Part shown: piece after piece, positions 55,052 through 63,826 of the stretch
How the letters are laid out: every line of letters starts with the position of its first letter
Numbering within the stretch: the stretch's first letter is position 1
Assembly: GCF_024355225.1 (NCBI RefSeq)
Contig: NZ_VCNH01000008.1
Location: forward strand, 2,542,001-2,606,000
From: Roseovarius sp. M141
Lineage (GTDB): Bacteria > Pseudomonadota > Alphaproteobacteria > Rhodobacterales > Rhodobacteraceae
Length of the DNA: 64,000 nucleotides
Direction of reading: 5' to 3'
Notes under the pieces: generated by a model
What the model was told of the DNA's origin: nothing
What the model saw: the letters and a program-made list of their open reading frames with translations, nothing else
Database searches by the model: none
Program-made: the position numbers and the translations under genes

Positions 55052-55969
55052 TCAACTCCGGTTTTCGGGGGCGGTCACGTCGCGCAGACCGTCGCCCATC
55101 AGGTTGATCGCAAGGACCAGAACGAACAGCACGATGCCGGGAATCAGCACCAGCCAAGGTTCGAACAGCATCATGTTCTTGCCCTCGCTGACCATCAGGC
55201 CCCAGCTGGGCGTCGGGGGCTGCACGCCCAGCCCGAGAAATGACAGCGTCGCTTCCAGCAGGATGGCGTGGGCCATTTCCAGCGTCACGATGACGATCAG
55301 GTTGTTGACGATGTTCGGCATGATTTCGGACAGGATAACGCGGCGGGTCGAGGCGCCGATGGCTTGCGCTGCCGCCACATATTCGCGCCTGCGCACTTGC
55401 AGCGTCGAGGCGCGCATGACCACGGCGAAACGATCCCACAGCAGCAAGCCCAGCACGCCGATCACGACCTGAAGCGAGCCGCCAAGGATGGCGACCACCG
55501 CCAGCGCGACCAGCACGACGGGCATGGCGAGGCGCACGTTAATGAGGAAGGTCACGACGGCGTCCACCTTGCCCCCGAAATACCCGGCTGCGACGCCCAT
55601 CGCCGTGCCGATGATCCCCGAGACCAACGCGGCGACAGCGCCGATCAACAAGGACACGCGCGCGCCATAGATCAGGCGCGACAGGTAATCGCGCCCCAGA
55701 TGATCGGTGCCCAGCGGATGTTCCCACGTGCCGTCCAGAAACACGGGCGGCACCATGCGGTTGCTGAGGCTCTGCTCATAAGGGCTGTGCGGCGCCAGCA
55801 CCGGTGCAAAAAGTGCGACCAGCACCAGCAGCAGCACAACACCGAGACCAAAGAGCAGTCCGGTATGGCCCCGCACCCGCTTGATCAGGATCTGGCGCGG
55901 GGTCGGGCCGCTGATGTCCTCAAGCAGGGGGTCGGCGGTCGCGTTCAGGGTGGTTTTCGGCACGGCCAT
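55052..55969 (-). CDS. Peptide ABC transporter permease (DppC-type)
   Basis: A 305-residue inner-membrane permease with six or so membrane segments, an OppC-type N-terminal extension, and the EAA-loop-like segment AAQAIGASTRRVILSEIMPN. Separated from DppB by 1 bp. Confidence 0.92.
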   Translation of the reverse strand: MAVPKTTLNATADPLLEDISGPTPRQILIKRVRGHTGLLFGLGVVLLLVLVALFAPVLAPHSPYEQSLSNRMVPPVFLDGTWEHPLGTDHLGRDYLSRLIYGARVSLLIGAVAALVSGIIGTAMGVAAGYFGGKVDAVVTFLINVRLAMPVVLVALAVVAILGGSLQVVIGVLGLLLWDRFAVVMRASTLQVRRREYVAAAQAIGASTRRVILSEIMPNIVNNLIVIVTLEMAHAILLEATLSFLGLGVQPPTPSWGLMVSEGKNMMLFEPWLVLIPGIVLFVLVLAINLMGDGLRDVTAPENRS

Positions 55970-55970
55970 C

Positions 55971-56888
55971 TTACGAACTCCTCATGCGGGGGTCGAGCCA
56001 TGCGTTCAGCACGTCCGCCAGAAAGGTAAAGATGATGTAGAACATCGAAAAGATCAGGATCAGCGCCTGCACGGTGGGCAGGTCGTTGCGCGCGATACTC
56101 TCCCACGCGAGGTATCCGGCGCCATGCAGGGCAAAGACAGACTCGACCACGATCGAGCCACCCAGCATGAAGCCCATCTGAACCGCGGCAAGGCTGACCA
56201 CCGGAATGATCGCGTTGCGCAGCGCGTGCTTGAACATCACGCGCCCCTCGCTGGCGCCCTTGGCGCGCGCGGTGCGGATGTAGTCAGAGTTCAGCACTTC
56301 CAGCATCCCGGCGCGCGTCAGACGCATGATCGCGGGCATGGCATAGTAACCCAGAACGACGGTCGGCATGATGAAATGCCGCCATGTAGACGCGCCCGAG
56401 GGCGGCAGCCATCCCAGTTTGATCCCGAATAGCACGATCAGGATCAGGCCAAACCAGAAGCTGGGCATCGCCTGCCCCGCTACCGACAGGAACAGCGCGA
56501 CGCGGTCGATGATGGAATTGGGCCGGATCGCCGCTACCACACCCAGCGGCACGGCCGTCAGCAGCGCGAAGGTGATCCCGCAGACACCCAGCGTCATCGT
56601 GACCGACAGGCGGTCCGCAATCAGGCTGGAGACGGGCAGCTTGAAATAATAGCTTTCGCCAAAGTTCCCCTGCAGCGCCTGCCATAGCCAATCGCCGTAT
56701 TGCACCAGCATGGGCCGATCGAAGCCATAAAGGACGCGCAGCGATTCGATATCTTCGCCACTGGCCGTTTCGCCAGCGAGGGCCGCCGCCGGATCGCCCG
56801 ACAGGAACAACAACGAAAAGCTGATGAAGCTGACCGTGAAGGCCACGAGAAGCGCGAGGCCGAGCCTCTTGAGAATGAATGGCAGCAT
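55971..56888 (-). CDS. Peptide ABC transporter permease (DppB-type)
   Basis: A 305-residue permease beginning MLPFILKRLGLALLVAFTV, with the EAA loop RTARAKGASEGRVMFKHAL and GYLAWESIARNDLP near the end. ATG 56888 follows GGGAGG, so the 19-residue upstream extension is not used. The 100-bp gap to the dppA gene is the largest in the operon. Confidence 0.92.
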   Translation of the reverse strand: MLPFILKRLGLALLVAFTVSFISFSLLFLSGDPAAALAGETASGEDIESLRVLYGFDRPMLVQYGDWLWQALQGNFGESYYFKLPVSSLIADRLSVTMTLGVCGITFALLTAVPLGVVAAIRPNSIIDRVALFLSVAGQAMPSFWFGLILIVLFGIKLGWLPPSGASTWRHFIMPTVVLGYYAMPAIMRLTRAGMLEVLNSDYIRTARAKGASEGRVMFKHALRNAIIPVVSLAAVQMGFMLGGSIVVESVFALHGAGYLAWESIARNDLPTVQALILIFSMFYIIFTFLADVLNAWLDPRMRSS

Positions 56889-56988
56889 GTGCTGCGACCT
56901 CCCTGCCGAAATTGCGGTTGGTGGGCGTGGACTTGAATCATGCAATGACCCGGCAGGCGCGGAGGCCCGCCGGGCCGAAGGTGTCGGT

Positions 56989-58515
56989 TCAGTTCCAGGT
57001 CATATCCGTAAAGCGCAGCACCTCGTCCGCTGTCGGGGTGTAGGCCACCTCTTTGGTCATGACGTAGTTGGTGTTGTAGCTGAACAGCGGCGCCCAGAAG
57101 GCCTGATCCGCGATGCGCTGCAGCGCCTTGGTGTAGAATTCAACCCGCGTGTCCGGGTCGGTCGAGCTGTCGGCAACGTCCAGCCATTCCTTGGTCTGAT
57201 CGTCCTGCGCATCGTCAAGGCTGCCCTGTTTGAAGAACTGGCTGACCATGGCCGACGCGTCGTTGACCGAATAGCTGCCCCAAGTCAAAAACGCGATCGG
57301 CACTTCGCCCTTCATGTTCAGCTCGCGCAGCGCAGAATACTGCAGCAATTTGAAGTCGGTTTGAATGCCGACAGCGTTCAGGTAGCTCGAAATTGCCTCG
57401 GCATATTCGCGGTCGCGATAGGCGTAGAATTCGGTGCTGAACCCGTCCTCGTAGCCCGCCTCGGCCAACAGTGCCTTGGCTTTTTCCGGATCATAATCAT
57501 AGTTGGTCACGTCCTGCGCGCAGCCAAACTGGCTGGGGAAGCAGGCGGTCGAGACGACCTTGGATTTGCCTTTCAGCAGGTTGTCGACCAGCGCCTGACG
57601 GTCGATGGCGTGGTTGACAGCCTGGCGCACCTTGAGATCGGTGAAGGGGTTGGGATCCATCGACGAGCGGCCCGCCGCGTCCATCGAGAGGTAGCCGACG
57701 CGCATCGTGGATTCGTTGGACACGGTGAAACGGTCATCCATCTCGCCCAGCTTTTCGGCCTGATCCGAGGGCACCTGCCAGATCAGATCCAGCGTGCCGG
57801 AGAACAGTTCGGCCATCTGGGTATTCACGTCGGGAATGGTGCGGATGTCGATCTTGGAAATCGTCGGCTGACCCTTGGGGCTGTCATGGTAGCCGTCGTA
57901 TTTCTCCAGCTTGAAATGCTGGCCGGGAACGACCTCGGTCACCTTGTAGGGGCCGGTTCCGACAGGTTTCAGGCCCATGCCCGACGGGCCGACTTCGGCG
58001 TAATAGTCCGCCGGGTACATCGAAACAGGACCGGACAGGAATTCGATCGCCGCCGGGAATACGTCTTTGGTGGTGATGCGCACGGTGTAGTCGTCGATTT
58101 TTTCGGCGGCTTCCATCCAGTTCACGTTGCGCTGCGTCTTGACGCCGTTTTCCTCCTTGGCGACAAAATTGACGGTGGCCACCACATCATCGGCTGTGAA
58201 ATCCGATCCGTCATGGAACTTCACACCTTCGCGCAGCTTGAACTCCAACGTCTTGTCGTCGATCCACTCCCAGCTGGTCGCAAGGTTACCCTTGTATTCA
58301 TTGGTCGCGGGATCGCGGTAGATCAGCCCGTCCCAAACGGCACGCTGCATCACGACACCCTCGCGCGACGAGTTGAAGAAACTGTCGACGTTCTCCAGTT
58401 CTTTGGTAAAGGCAACGCTCAGCGTGTCGCTGGCCTTGTCTGCCAGCACGGCACCGGTTGTGGCCACCGACATGGCCAGCGCCAAGGCTGTCGATTTCAA
58501 GAATACTGCTTTCAT
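56989..58515 (-). CDS. Peptide ABC transporter substrate-binding protein (DppA-type)
   Basis: A 508-residue family 5 solute-binding protein with signal peptide (MKAVFLKSTALALAMSVATTGAVLA) and typical segments EFKLREGVKFHDGSDFTADDVV and RQAVNHAIDRQ. First gene of the operon, with a strong GGGAGGAG site. The ligand class is peptides or similar; exact ligand unknown. Divergent from the IclR gene. Confidence 0.92.
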   Translation of the reverse strand: MKAVFLKSTALALAMSVATTGAVLADKASDTLSVAFTKELENVDSFFNSSREGVVMQRAVWDGLIYRDPATNEYKGNLATSWEWIDDKTLEFKLREGVKFHDGSDFTADDVVATVNFVAKEENGVKTQRNVNWMEAAEKIDDYTVRITTKDVFPAAIEFLSGPVSMYPADYYAEVGPSGMGLKPVGTGPYKVTEVVPGQHFKLEKYDGYHDSPKGQPTISKIDIRTIPDVNTQMAELFSGTLDLIWQVPSDQAEKLGEMDDRFTVSNESTMRVGYLSMDAAGRSSMDPNPFTDLKVRQAVNHAIDRQALVDNLLKGKSKVVSTACFPSQFGCAQDVTNYDYDPEKAKALLAEAGYEDGFSTEFYAYRDREYAEAISSYLNAVGIQTDFKLLQYSALRELNMKGEVPIAFLTWGSYSVNDASAMVSQFFKQGSLDDAQDDQTKEWLDVADSSTDPDTRVEFYTKALQRIADQAFWAPLFSYNTNYVMTKEVAYTPTADEVLRFTDMTWN

Positions 58516-58568
58516 CTGATCTCCTCCCTCCCGCAGTCGTGCTGCGGCTGTTCGCCAAAATTCCGCTT

Positions 58569-58608
58569 ATACGAAAAACGTATCATATAGTAATATGATA
58601 GATTATCA
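58569..58608. promoter_or_regulatory. Three nested palindromes, probable IclR operator
   Basis: ATACG-AAAAA-CGTAT (58569-58583), TATCATAT-AGTA-ATATGATA (58581-58600, 8-bp perfect arms) and TGATA-GAT-TATCA (58596-58608) overlap in a very AT-rich strip between dppA and the iclR-type gene. They sit 54-93 bp before dppA and 88-127 bp before the regulator gene. This is the expected place for an IclR-family dimer or tetramer site controlling both. Confidence 0.6.
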
Positions 58609-58695
58609 TGTAATTAGTAGAACTCCGAGCTTATCGAAAAATCAAGTGTCAATTATCATGCCCGCGCCCAAACCATTCCAGAAAAGAGAAATTTG

Positions 58696-59454
58696 GTGAC
58701 CAAGCCCAAACAAAATACCCTTTTTGTAGGTTCGCTGGCCAAGGGTCTGAGCATTCTACGGGCCTTCGACCAGACACATACCGAATTGTCGCTGGCAGGG
58801 CTGGTCCAGATCACTGGCCTCGACAAAAGCGCGGTCCAGCGCCTTGCCAATACGCTGCACGTCGAGGGGATGCTGGACAAGGATCCGGTAACGCGGCGCT
58901 ACAGGCCGTCTCATGCCTGGCTGCGTCTGGCCTATGCCTATTATTGGTCCGATCCACTGATCGCACGCGCCATGCCCAAGCTGATTGATCTGTCCCAGCG
59001 CCTCGGCGAAACGGTGAATCTGGCACAGTTGTCAGGGCAGGAGATCATCTATGCCGCGCGCCTGCCCTGCACCCGCACAATTTTTGCCGCGTCAGTGCCG
59101 GGCCGATCGGTGCCTGCCCTCAGCACGTCGCCCGGTCAGGCTATTCTGGCAACGTTCCCACCACACGAACGCGTGGCTGCCATCCGCGACTGGCGCTTGC
59201 ACGCCCAAACGCCGCGCACCACGATGGATCGCGCGGAAATCGCCGGGCAAATCGACGCGGCAGCCCAAACCGGCCATGCCATCACCCGTGACCAGATGAT
59301 CCTGAACGAGGTTGGCATCGCCTGCGCCATTCGCGGCCCGGATGGCAGGGGCTTCGCGGCAGTCCATTGTTCGGTTTCGGCCCATCACTGGGATGATGCT
59401 CGTATCCAGGCAGAAATCCTGCCGTGGCTTCAGGATACTGCAAACGCGATCTGA
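58696..59454 (+). CDS. IclR-family transcriptional regulator
   Basis: A 252-residue protein with an N-terminal winged helix (about residues 12-75, SLAKGLSILRAFDQ then LDKSAVQRLANTL) and a C-terminal effector-binding domain (from about 95, LGETVNLAQLSGQEIIYAAR). The start is GTG 58696; TTG 58693 is also possible. It is divergent from the peptide-uptake operon across the palindromes, so it probably represses or activates that operon in response to a substrate. Confidence 0.9.
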   Translation: MTKPKQNTLFVGSLAKGLSILRAFDQTHTELSLAGLVQITGLDKSAVQRLANTLHVEGMLDKDPVTRRYRPSHAWLRLAYAYYWSDPLIARAMPKLIDLSQRLGETVNLAQLSGQEIIYAARLPCTRTIFAASVPGRSVPALSTSPGQAILATFPPHERVAAIRDWRLHAQTPRTTMDRAEIAGQIDAAAQTGHAITRDQMILNEVGIACAIRGPDGRGFAAVHCSVSAHHWDDARIQAEILPWLQDTANAI

Positions 59455-59525
59455 CTGCCGCCCCACCCCGGCAATCTGCGGTTTGAAAACCGTCTTTCCG
59501 GCGTCCTGCCGAAAAATAAATTAAA

Positions 59526-59735
59526 CTATGCGCTTAGTCCGTAAATCTGATGTCTTTGATCAAGGTTTTGTCTTTCTGGCTCGGGTGTCCAGATTTGCAG
59601 GTGTATTTGTAGCGCGTGAAACCTCCGGGTGTCTTCAAGCGCCACGCAAAGTTGTCTGCTGCGAGGAGTCGCCGAGATGGGTCGTGGCTGTCGTTGGGGG
59701 AACCGTTTAACTGCCGCAGCAAATGCAGCTCTCGC
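59526..59735 (-). pseudogene. IS481-like transposase, C-terminal remnant with frameshifts
   Basis: On the minus strand three pieces in two frames resemble the end of an IS481-type DDE transposase: AVKRF, then DSHDPSRRLLAADNFAWRLK and TRYKYTCK in another frame, then IWTPEPERQNLDQRHQIYG back in the first, followed by TAG at 59526. Two frameshifts and loss of everything upstream make it non-functional. It abuts a MATE transporter fragment at about 59736-59745. The IS family name is from pattern memory. Confidence 0.6.
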
Positions 59736-59744
59736 CACGCCCAG

Positions 59745-60000
59745 ATGCCGTGCCACAAGGCTCGACATTCCGTTCGACACACCCGTCGAGAGCGCACCAA
59801 TCAACATGTGGACCGGGAACATCATCGTGACGGCACCCAGCGCTTTGGGGCTAACATAGATCCCCAAAAAAGCGCATCAGCCACGGCCAAAAGACCGCTC
59901 ACCCCCGCTACAAAGATAATCGGCATCCGGTCTTCGAATATAGAGCGCCGGGCGGCCATCCGCGCGATATGCGGAAAAGAGGTAGATAGAGATGTGAAGT
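59745..60000 (-). pseudogene. MATE-family efflux transporter, N-terminal fragment
   Basis: The minus strand reads ...DRMPIIFVAGVSGLLAVADALF, then after loss of one T in a run (at 59866-59871) LGIYVSPKALGAVTMMFPVH and SNGMSSLVARHLG, which match the first helices of MATE pumps. An in-frame stop precedes the fragment near 60001, and the reading runs into the IS481-like remnant at about 59745. So this is a truncated, frameshifted gene. Confidence 0.65.
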
Positions 60001-60003
60001 CCT

Positions 60004-60313
60004 AGAACTTAACCAAGACAAACGTCAGCGGGAGGCAGGCGTCTACAGCCTGAAATCTGGCTGGCCTGAAAAAAGTCTGACATCGAGCAATCTGGGGAGT
60101 ATCCGATTTAGCAAAGCTGACATTCGCGGCGACGCAGAATATCGACAAAGTGGGTCCATTTTCAGACCTTAGCTGCAAAACGCGCAGATGACCGCTATGC
60201 GGGACAAAGCTGCCGTTCATTTCCTCCAGATTACCCGGGGCGACGCGATGAATATCATAGACGCGGCTTGAATTGGGGCAGATACTTTTCCAATCCTTGG
60301 GGAGGGAAATGGC
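60004..60313. other. Intergenic stretch, no gene seen
   Basis: About 310 bp between the MATE fragment and the sulfotransferase gene. A 72-codon minus-strand frame (60002-60220) starts at MNGSFVPHSG but has no visible ribosome-binding site and no recognised family. The part just before 60314 should contain the promoter of the sulfotransferase gene. Confidence 0.4.
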
Positions 60314-60949
60314 ATGACGCTTGAAGTAATCGGCTCAGGGTTCGGCAGGACCGGAACGAAATCTCTGAAAGCCGCGTTGGAACGGCTGGGCTACGGAAAT
60401 TGTCATCACATGCACGAGATCGTCGTGAACCCCGAACAAGTCGTGCATTGGCGGCGGCTGGCGGTCGGCGAAATTGTTGACTGGGAGATTGTCTTCGACG
60501 GGTATAAATCTCAGGTTGACTGGCCGGGAGCACATGTCTGGCGCGAGCTAGCCGAGGCGTTTTCAGACGCAAAAGTGGTCCATACGGTCCGCCCGGAAGA
60601 GAAATGGTGGGCCAGCTTCGACAAGACGATTGGCAAGCTGATGGCCCGATATAAGGAACTGCCGCTGCCGCCACACGTTCGCGACATTCTCTCGACTTGG
60701 AACGATCTGGCTGGGAAAAGCACTTTCGGCGGCGTTCTTGACGACAAGGAGATCGCACTGGCCGCCTATCGCCGCCGGACGGAAGAAGTGCGCGAGGCGC
60801 TGCCCGTTGACCGGTTGCTCGTCTTTGACGTGGCGGAAGGATGGGAACCGCTCTGTTCATTCCTAAAGGTCGAGGTGCCCGATGAGCCATTTCCTCACCA
60901 CAACCTGCGGGCCGACTTTTGGGAAGTCCTCGGCGTGGAACCTGCATGA
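60314..60949 (+). CDS. Sulfotransferase family protein
   Basis: A 211-residue protein with the PAPS-binding P-loop-like segment GSGFGRTGTKSLKAALERL at residues 7-25 and KVVHTVRPEEKWWASF as the 3'-phosphate-binding strand. It belongs to the short Sulfotransfer_4-like group often found singly in marine alphaproteobacteria. GGGAGGG precedes the ATG. Acceptor unknown. It lies intact between two decaying mobile-element zones, so it may have arrived by transfer. Confidence 0.8.
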   Translation: MTLEVIGSGFGRTGTKSLKAALERLGYGNCHHMHEIVVNPEQVVHWRRLAVGEIVDWEIVFDGYKSQVDWPGAHVWRELAEAFSDAKVVHTVRPEEKWWASFDKTIGKLMARYKELPLPPHVRDILSTWNDLAGKSTFGGVLDDKEIALAAYRRRTEEVREALPVDRLLVFDVAEGWEPLCSFLKVEVPDEPFPHHNLRADFWEVLGVEPA

Positions 60950-61367
60950 TCGCAAATCCCTGCGGGCCAAAACCCTGTCTGGTCCAGCGCGGCAACGCAT
61001 ATATGTGAAAAATTGATTCGATGTAGGTTTCTCTGGCGCGCTGCGGGACGTTTGTGTGACGCGGGACGTTGCCTGTCGTCGGAGAGGCGCTCAGGCGGGA
61101 AATCGCGGGGTTGGGCTTGGTGGGTCGTTTGTTGTCATGGGGATTTGGGCGGCGGGCTTGTCTCGGATCCGATCTGACAGACCCGTTGACCGTGGTTTGT
61201 TAGGCTAAGCACGGTGCCGGTTTTGCCAACACCTGGCCTATTCGTGCTGTTTCTTGTCGATATTATCCGCTTTCGCGGAGTTGATACCTTGAGCTGTGCA
61301 TGACGATTGGTTCGCAGGAGATATAGCCTGCGGCTGAGGATATCGTTCGTATTGTACGGCACGCGGG

Positions 61368-62591
61368 TCATGCTGCGGCCCTTTGTGGTTTTGGCGGTGC
61401 TCTGGAGTGCTGTGCTGGTGCGATTGTCTCAACGATGATCAACTGTCCGCCACAACATGGACAAGGCAATGCCAGGACACGGGGCGGCTCATTGGTATCG
61501 CTGGGACGGCCCTCATCAGCGCGATCTTTGTCTGATCGGTTGGCCCCAGGCAGTTGCCTGATCCGCGCGATATTGGCGGCACGATTACCATTGCCATAAA
61601 GCCGTAGTGACGGATGCGGTGTTGGGCTTTTGGCAGGACATGGATCAGGAACCGGCGGATGAACTCATTCGTGGCCAAGGTCATGGTGGTGTGGCGGCCC
61701 GCGCCTTTGAGACGGTAATCTTTGACGCGGAAGGTGACGCGGTGGTCGTCGATGCGGATCAGGCGACTGTTTGAGATGGCGACACGATGGGGGTATCGCG
61801 ACAGATATGCCAATACTGCTTTGGGCTCGGCGAAGGGTTCCTTTGCGTAGACGACCCGGTCGATTTTGCGCGGTGGTTGCAGGAGGTTGTTGAAGGTATT
61901 GTGGTCAATGAGGCCCGCATGATCGCCGAAGAACTGCAGTTTCCCGGCATCATGCAGCTTGCCCAGCCCTTCCTGAATGTGACGGCGATACAGACGGGAC
62001 AGCACGCGGACGGACTGGAAGAAGGTCTTGCGGCAGGCGATCCACTTTGTGCCATCCGCAGACAAGCCCCCGCCCGGGACGATCATGTGGACGTGGGGGT
62101 GGTGGGTCATTGCCGAGCCCCAGGTATGCCGAGCCCCAGGTATGGAGGACGGAAATGATGCCGGCCCGGGCACCAAGGTGCTTGGGGTCGGCGGCAATCT
62201 TGATCACCGTGTCCGCACTTGCCCGCATTAGCAGATTATGGATCTCTCGTTTGTTTTGGGATGCAATGTCGGCAATCTGTTTGGGCAAGGTGAAGACCAA
62301 GTGGAAGTACCGCACGGGCAGCAGTTCCGCCTCGCGCGCCGCCAGCCATGCTTTTGCGGCAGTGGATTGGCATTTGGGACAGTGACGATTGCGGCAGGAA
62401 TTACAGGCGATGTGCTCATGCGCGCAGTCAGCGCAGCGCACCACATGACCGCCAGGCGCCGCCGTGCGGCAGCGCTCAATGGCACTCATGACTTTGAACT
62501 GGTTCAGGCTAAAGTGCCCTGCATTCGCCCTACGCCATGCAGCACCATGGGCGCGGAAAATATCCGCGACCTCCAGAGATTGAACTGGCAT
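61368..62591 (-). pseudogene. IS91-family transposase, broken by two frameshifts
   Basis: N-terminal part (from 62591): zinc-binding domain with CADCAHEHIACNSC and CRNRHCPKCQ, then FHLVFTLPKQ. The HUH motif HHPHVHMIVPGGG and RVLSRLYRRHIQ are in a second frame after a 16-bp tandem duplication at 62112-62143. A further frameshift near 61500-61540 leads to the C-terminal zinc ribbon CPCCGGQLIIVET and a TGA at 61368. All domains are present, so the inactivation is recent. Without the two shifts it would be about 400 residues. Confidence 0.8.
62112..62143. repeat. 16-bp tandem duplication inside the IS91 transposase
   Basis: The unit GCCGAGCCCCAGGTAT occurs twice in a row (62112-62127 and 62128-62143). 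Sixteen is not a multiple of three, so the second copy shifts the transposase frame exactly where HTWGSA should continue into MTHHPHVH. Confidence 0.9.
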
Positions 62592-62597
62592 GGCGGC

Positions 62598-63287
62598 TTA
62601 TGACGGCCCGGCCTTGCCCTTCTTGCGCTTGGTTTGGTTCAGATCGTCCAGCGGGCCGTCCGCGGCTGCAATCATACCAGTTGCCACGCTGGCATAGCGT
62701 GCGGTGGTCGTCAGTTTAGTATGCCCAAGCAGGGCTTGGATCACCCGGATATCGACGCCGCGTTCCAGCAGGTGGGTAGCAAAGGAATGGCGTAACCTGT
62801 GCAGCGTGACCGGCTTGGTGATCCCGGCCTCCTGCGCTGTCTGTCTGAACAGTCGCGATCTCTGTCGCGCCGAAAGGTGCCTCCCACGATAGCCGGGAAA
62901 AAGGACCCGCTCGGGTTCAGGGACATCCTTGTCCTGACTGATGGGCCGCTCTTTCCACCACGCACGCAGCAGGTCTGAAATCTCAGCTGGCAACACCACG
63001 GTGCGATCCTTACACCCCTTCGCCTGGACAATCCGGATGATCTCCTGAGCGCTGTCGATATCACCAACCTTGAGCCGCACGACGCTCAAGCGTGCGCGCA
63101 TCCCACAGCCATAGGCACGTGACGACATGACCTTGGCCTTCAAGCTTGAGCCATTGCTAGGATGCACTTGATCTCCTTTTTTGCTCAGCACCAGTGGCAC
63201 CTTTACGGGTTCTTTCAGGCTGAAGATCTCGGCTACAAGTTCTTGCCGTCGAAGCGTCACACGGAACAGGAATTTGACCCCGGTCAT
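62598..63287 (-). CDS. Tyrosine recombinase (XerC/D-like) of the IS91 element, N-terminus missing
   Basis: A 229-residue frame with the catalytic domain of phage-type integrases: Arg in YGCGMRA, HRLRHSFATHLLE (His-x-x-Arg-His) and the nucleophile Tyr in TTTARYASVA. The start lies at RVTLRRQELVAEIF, where homologues already have about 60-90 residues of core-binding domain, so the N-terminal domain is largely lost. The segment after YGCGMRA has one extra residue and an altered GE motif. Probably inactive. Confidence 0.65.
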   Translation of the reverse strand: MTGVKFLFRVTLRRQELVAEIFSLKEPVKVPLVLSKKGDQVHPSNGSSLKAKVMSSRAYGCGMRARLSVVRLKVGDIDSAQEIIRIVQAKGCKDRTVVLPAEISDLLRAWWKERPISQDKDVPEPERVLFPGYRGRHLSARQRSRLFRQTAQEAGITKPVTLHRLRHSFATHLLERGVDIRVIQALLGHTKLTTTARYASVATGMIAAADGPLDDLNQTKRKKGKAGPS

Positions 63288-63826
63288 GGTCTGATTGCGC
63301 GTGCAGATACTGGTGCCCTATCGCGGAGCGAATTAGTGCAAGAGCTCTTTATGGACCTTAGCCGTTTTTGCACATATCTCTGATAGGCTGCGCCGCCAAC
63401 GTTGGGTTGTCGATGTGGGAGGATCAAGCCCCAGTTCGCTCTGCACCGTGGCCGCCAAACCGTCATGGCCGCGCCGGAAATCTGACTGGTTCGTGGCGCG
63501 CTACAATCGGCAGCCGCTGGCCCGCGACAGTTATCGCTCGTCCCGCAGCGCGGTCAGCCCCCCGGCACGCCGGTCTGCCTGACGCTACACAGCAATCCGC
63601 TCCGTCTCCGGGAACCCCATCGTGGCCATCTGTGTCGTTGCAAGGTCGGTAGGTCCAGACATCCTGATCTACGCCCCGCCACTGCACACGCGCATCTGTG
63701 CCGGTGCGACGCGAAGTAGGCCAAGAATACGGTCAGCTGTCCGGCTTTCTCAACAATGGCGATTTGTTCGCCCGATGGCTCCGGGCCTTCTCGGCACGAA
63801 CACTCTTGAGGTGATCTGGATCTCAA
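63288..63826. other. Scrambled stretch between IS91 element and GMC gene
   Basis: About 540 bp in which open frames on both strands are short and overlapping, none with a ribosome-binding site. The minus-strand reading GEQIAIVEKAGQLTVF at about 63720-63770 looks coding-like but I cannot place it. The stretch probably contains debris of a gene once adjacent to the GMC oxidoreductase. Confidence 0.35.

Larger units (their letters stand above)
61020..63290 (-). mobile_element. IS91-type element with tyrosine recombinase, degenerate
   Basis: The block holds a frameshifted IS91-family transposase (61368-62591) and, 6 bp upstream of it, a tyrosine recombinase gene (62598-63287), the pairing usual for this IS group. 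Non-coding sequence beyond the transposase end (about 61020-61367) would include the replication-origin end; a direct repeat GCGGGACGTT at 61043 and 61061 lies there. I could not define either terminus exactly. IS91 elements move by rolling-circle replication and leave no target duplication. Confidence 0.65.

Noticed and set aside
56824..58590. 588-codon plus-strand frame opposite dppB/dppA
   Set aside because: Antisense to two convincing genes in GC-rich DNA with few stop codons; it shows no domain pattern.
60002..60220. 72-codon minus-strand frame near the sulfotransferase
   Set aside because: No ribosome-binding site, no recognisable family, lies in a decayed region.
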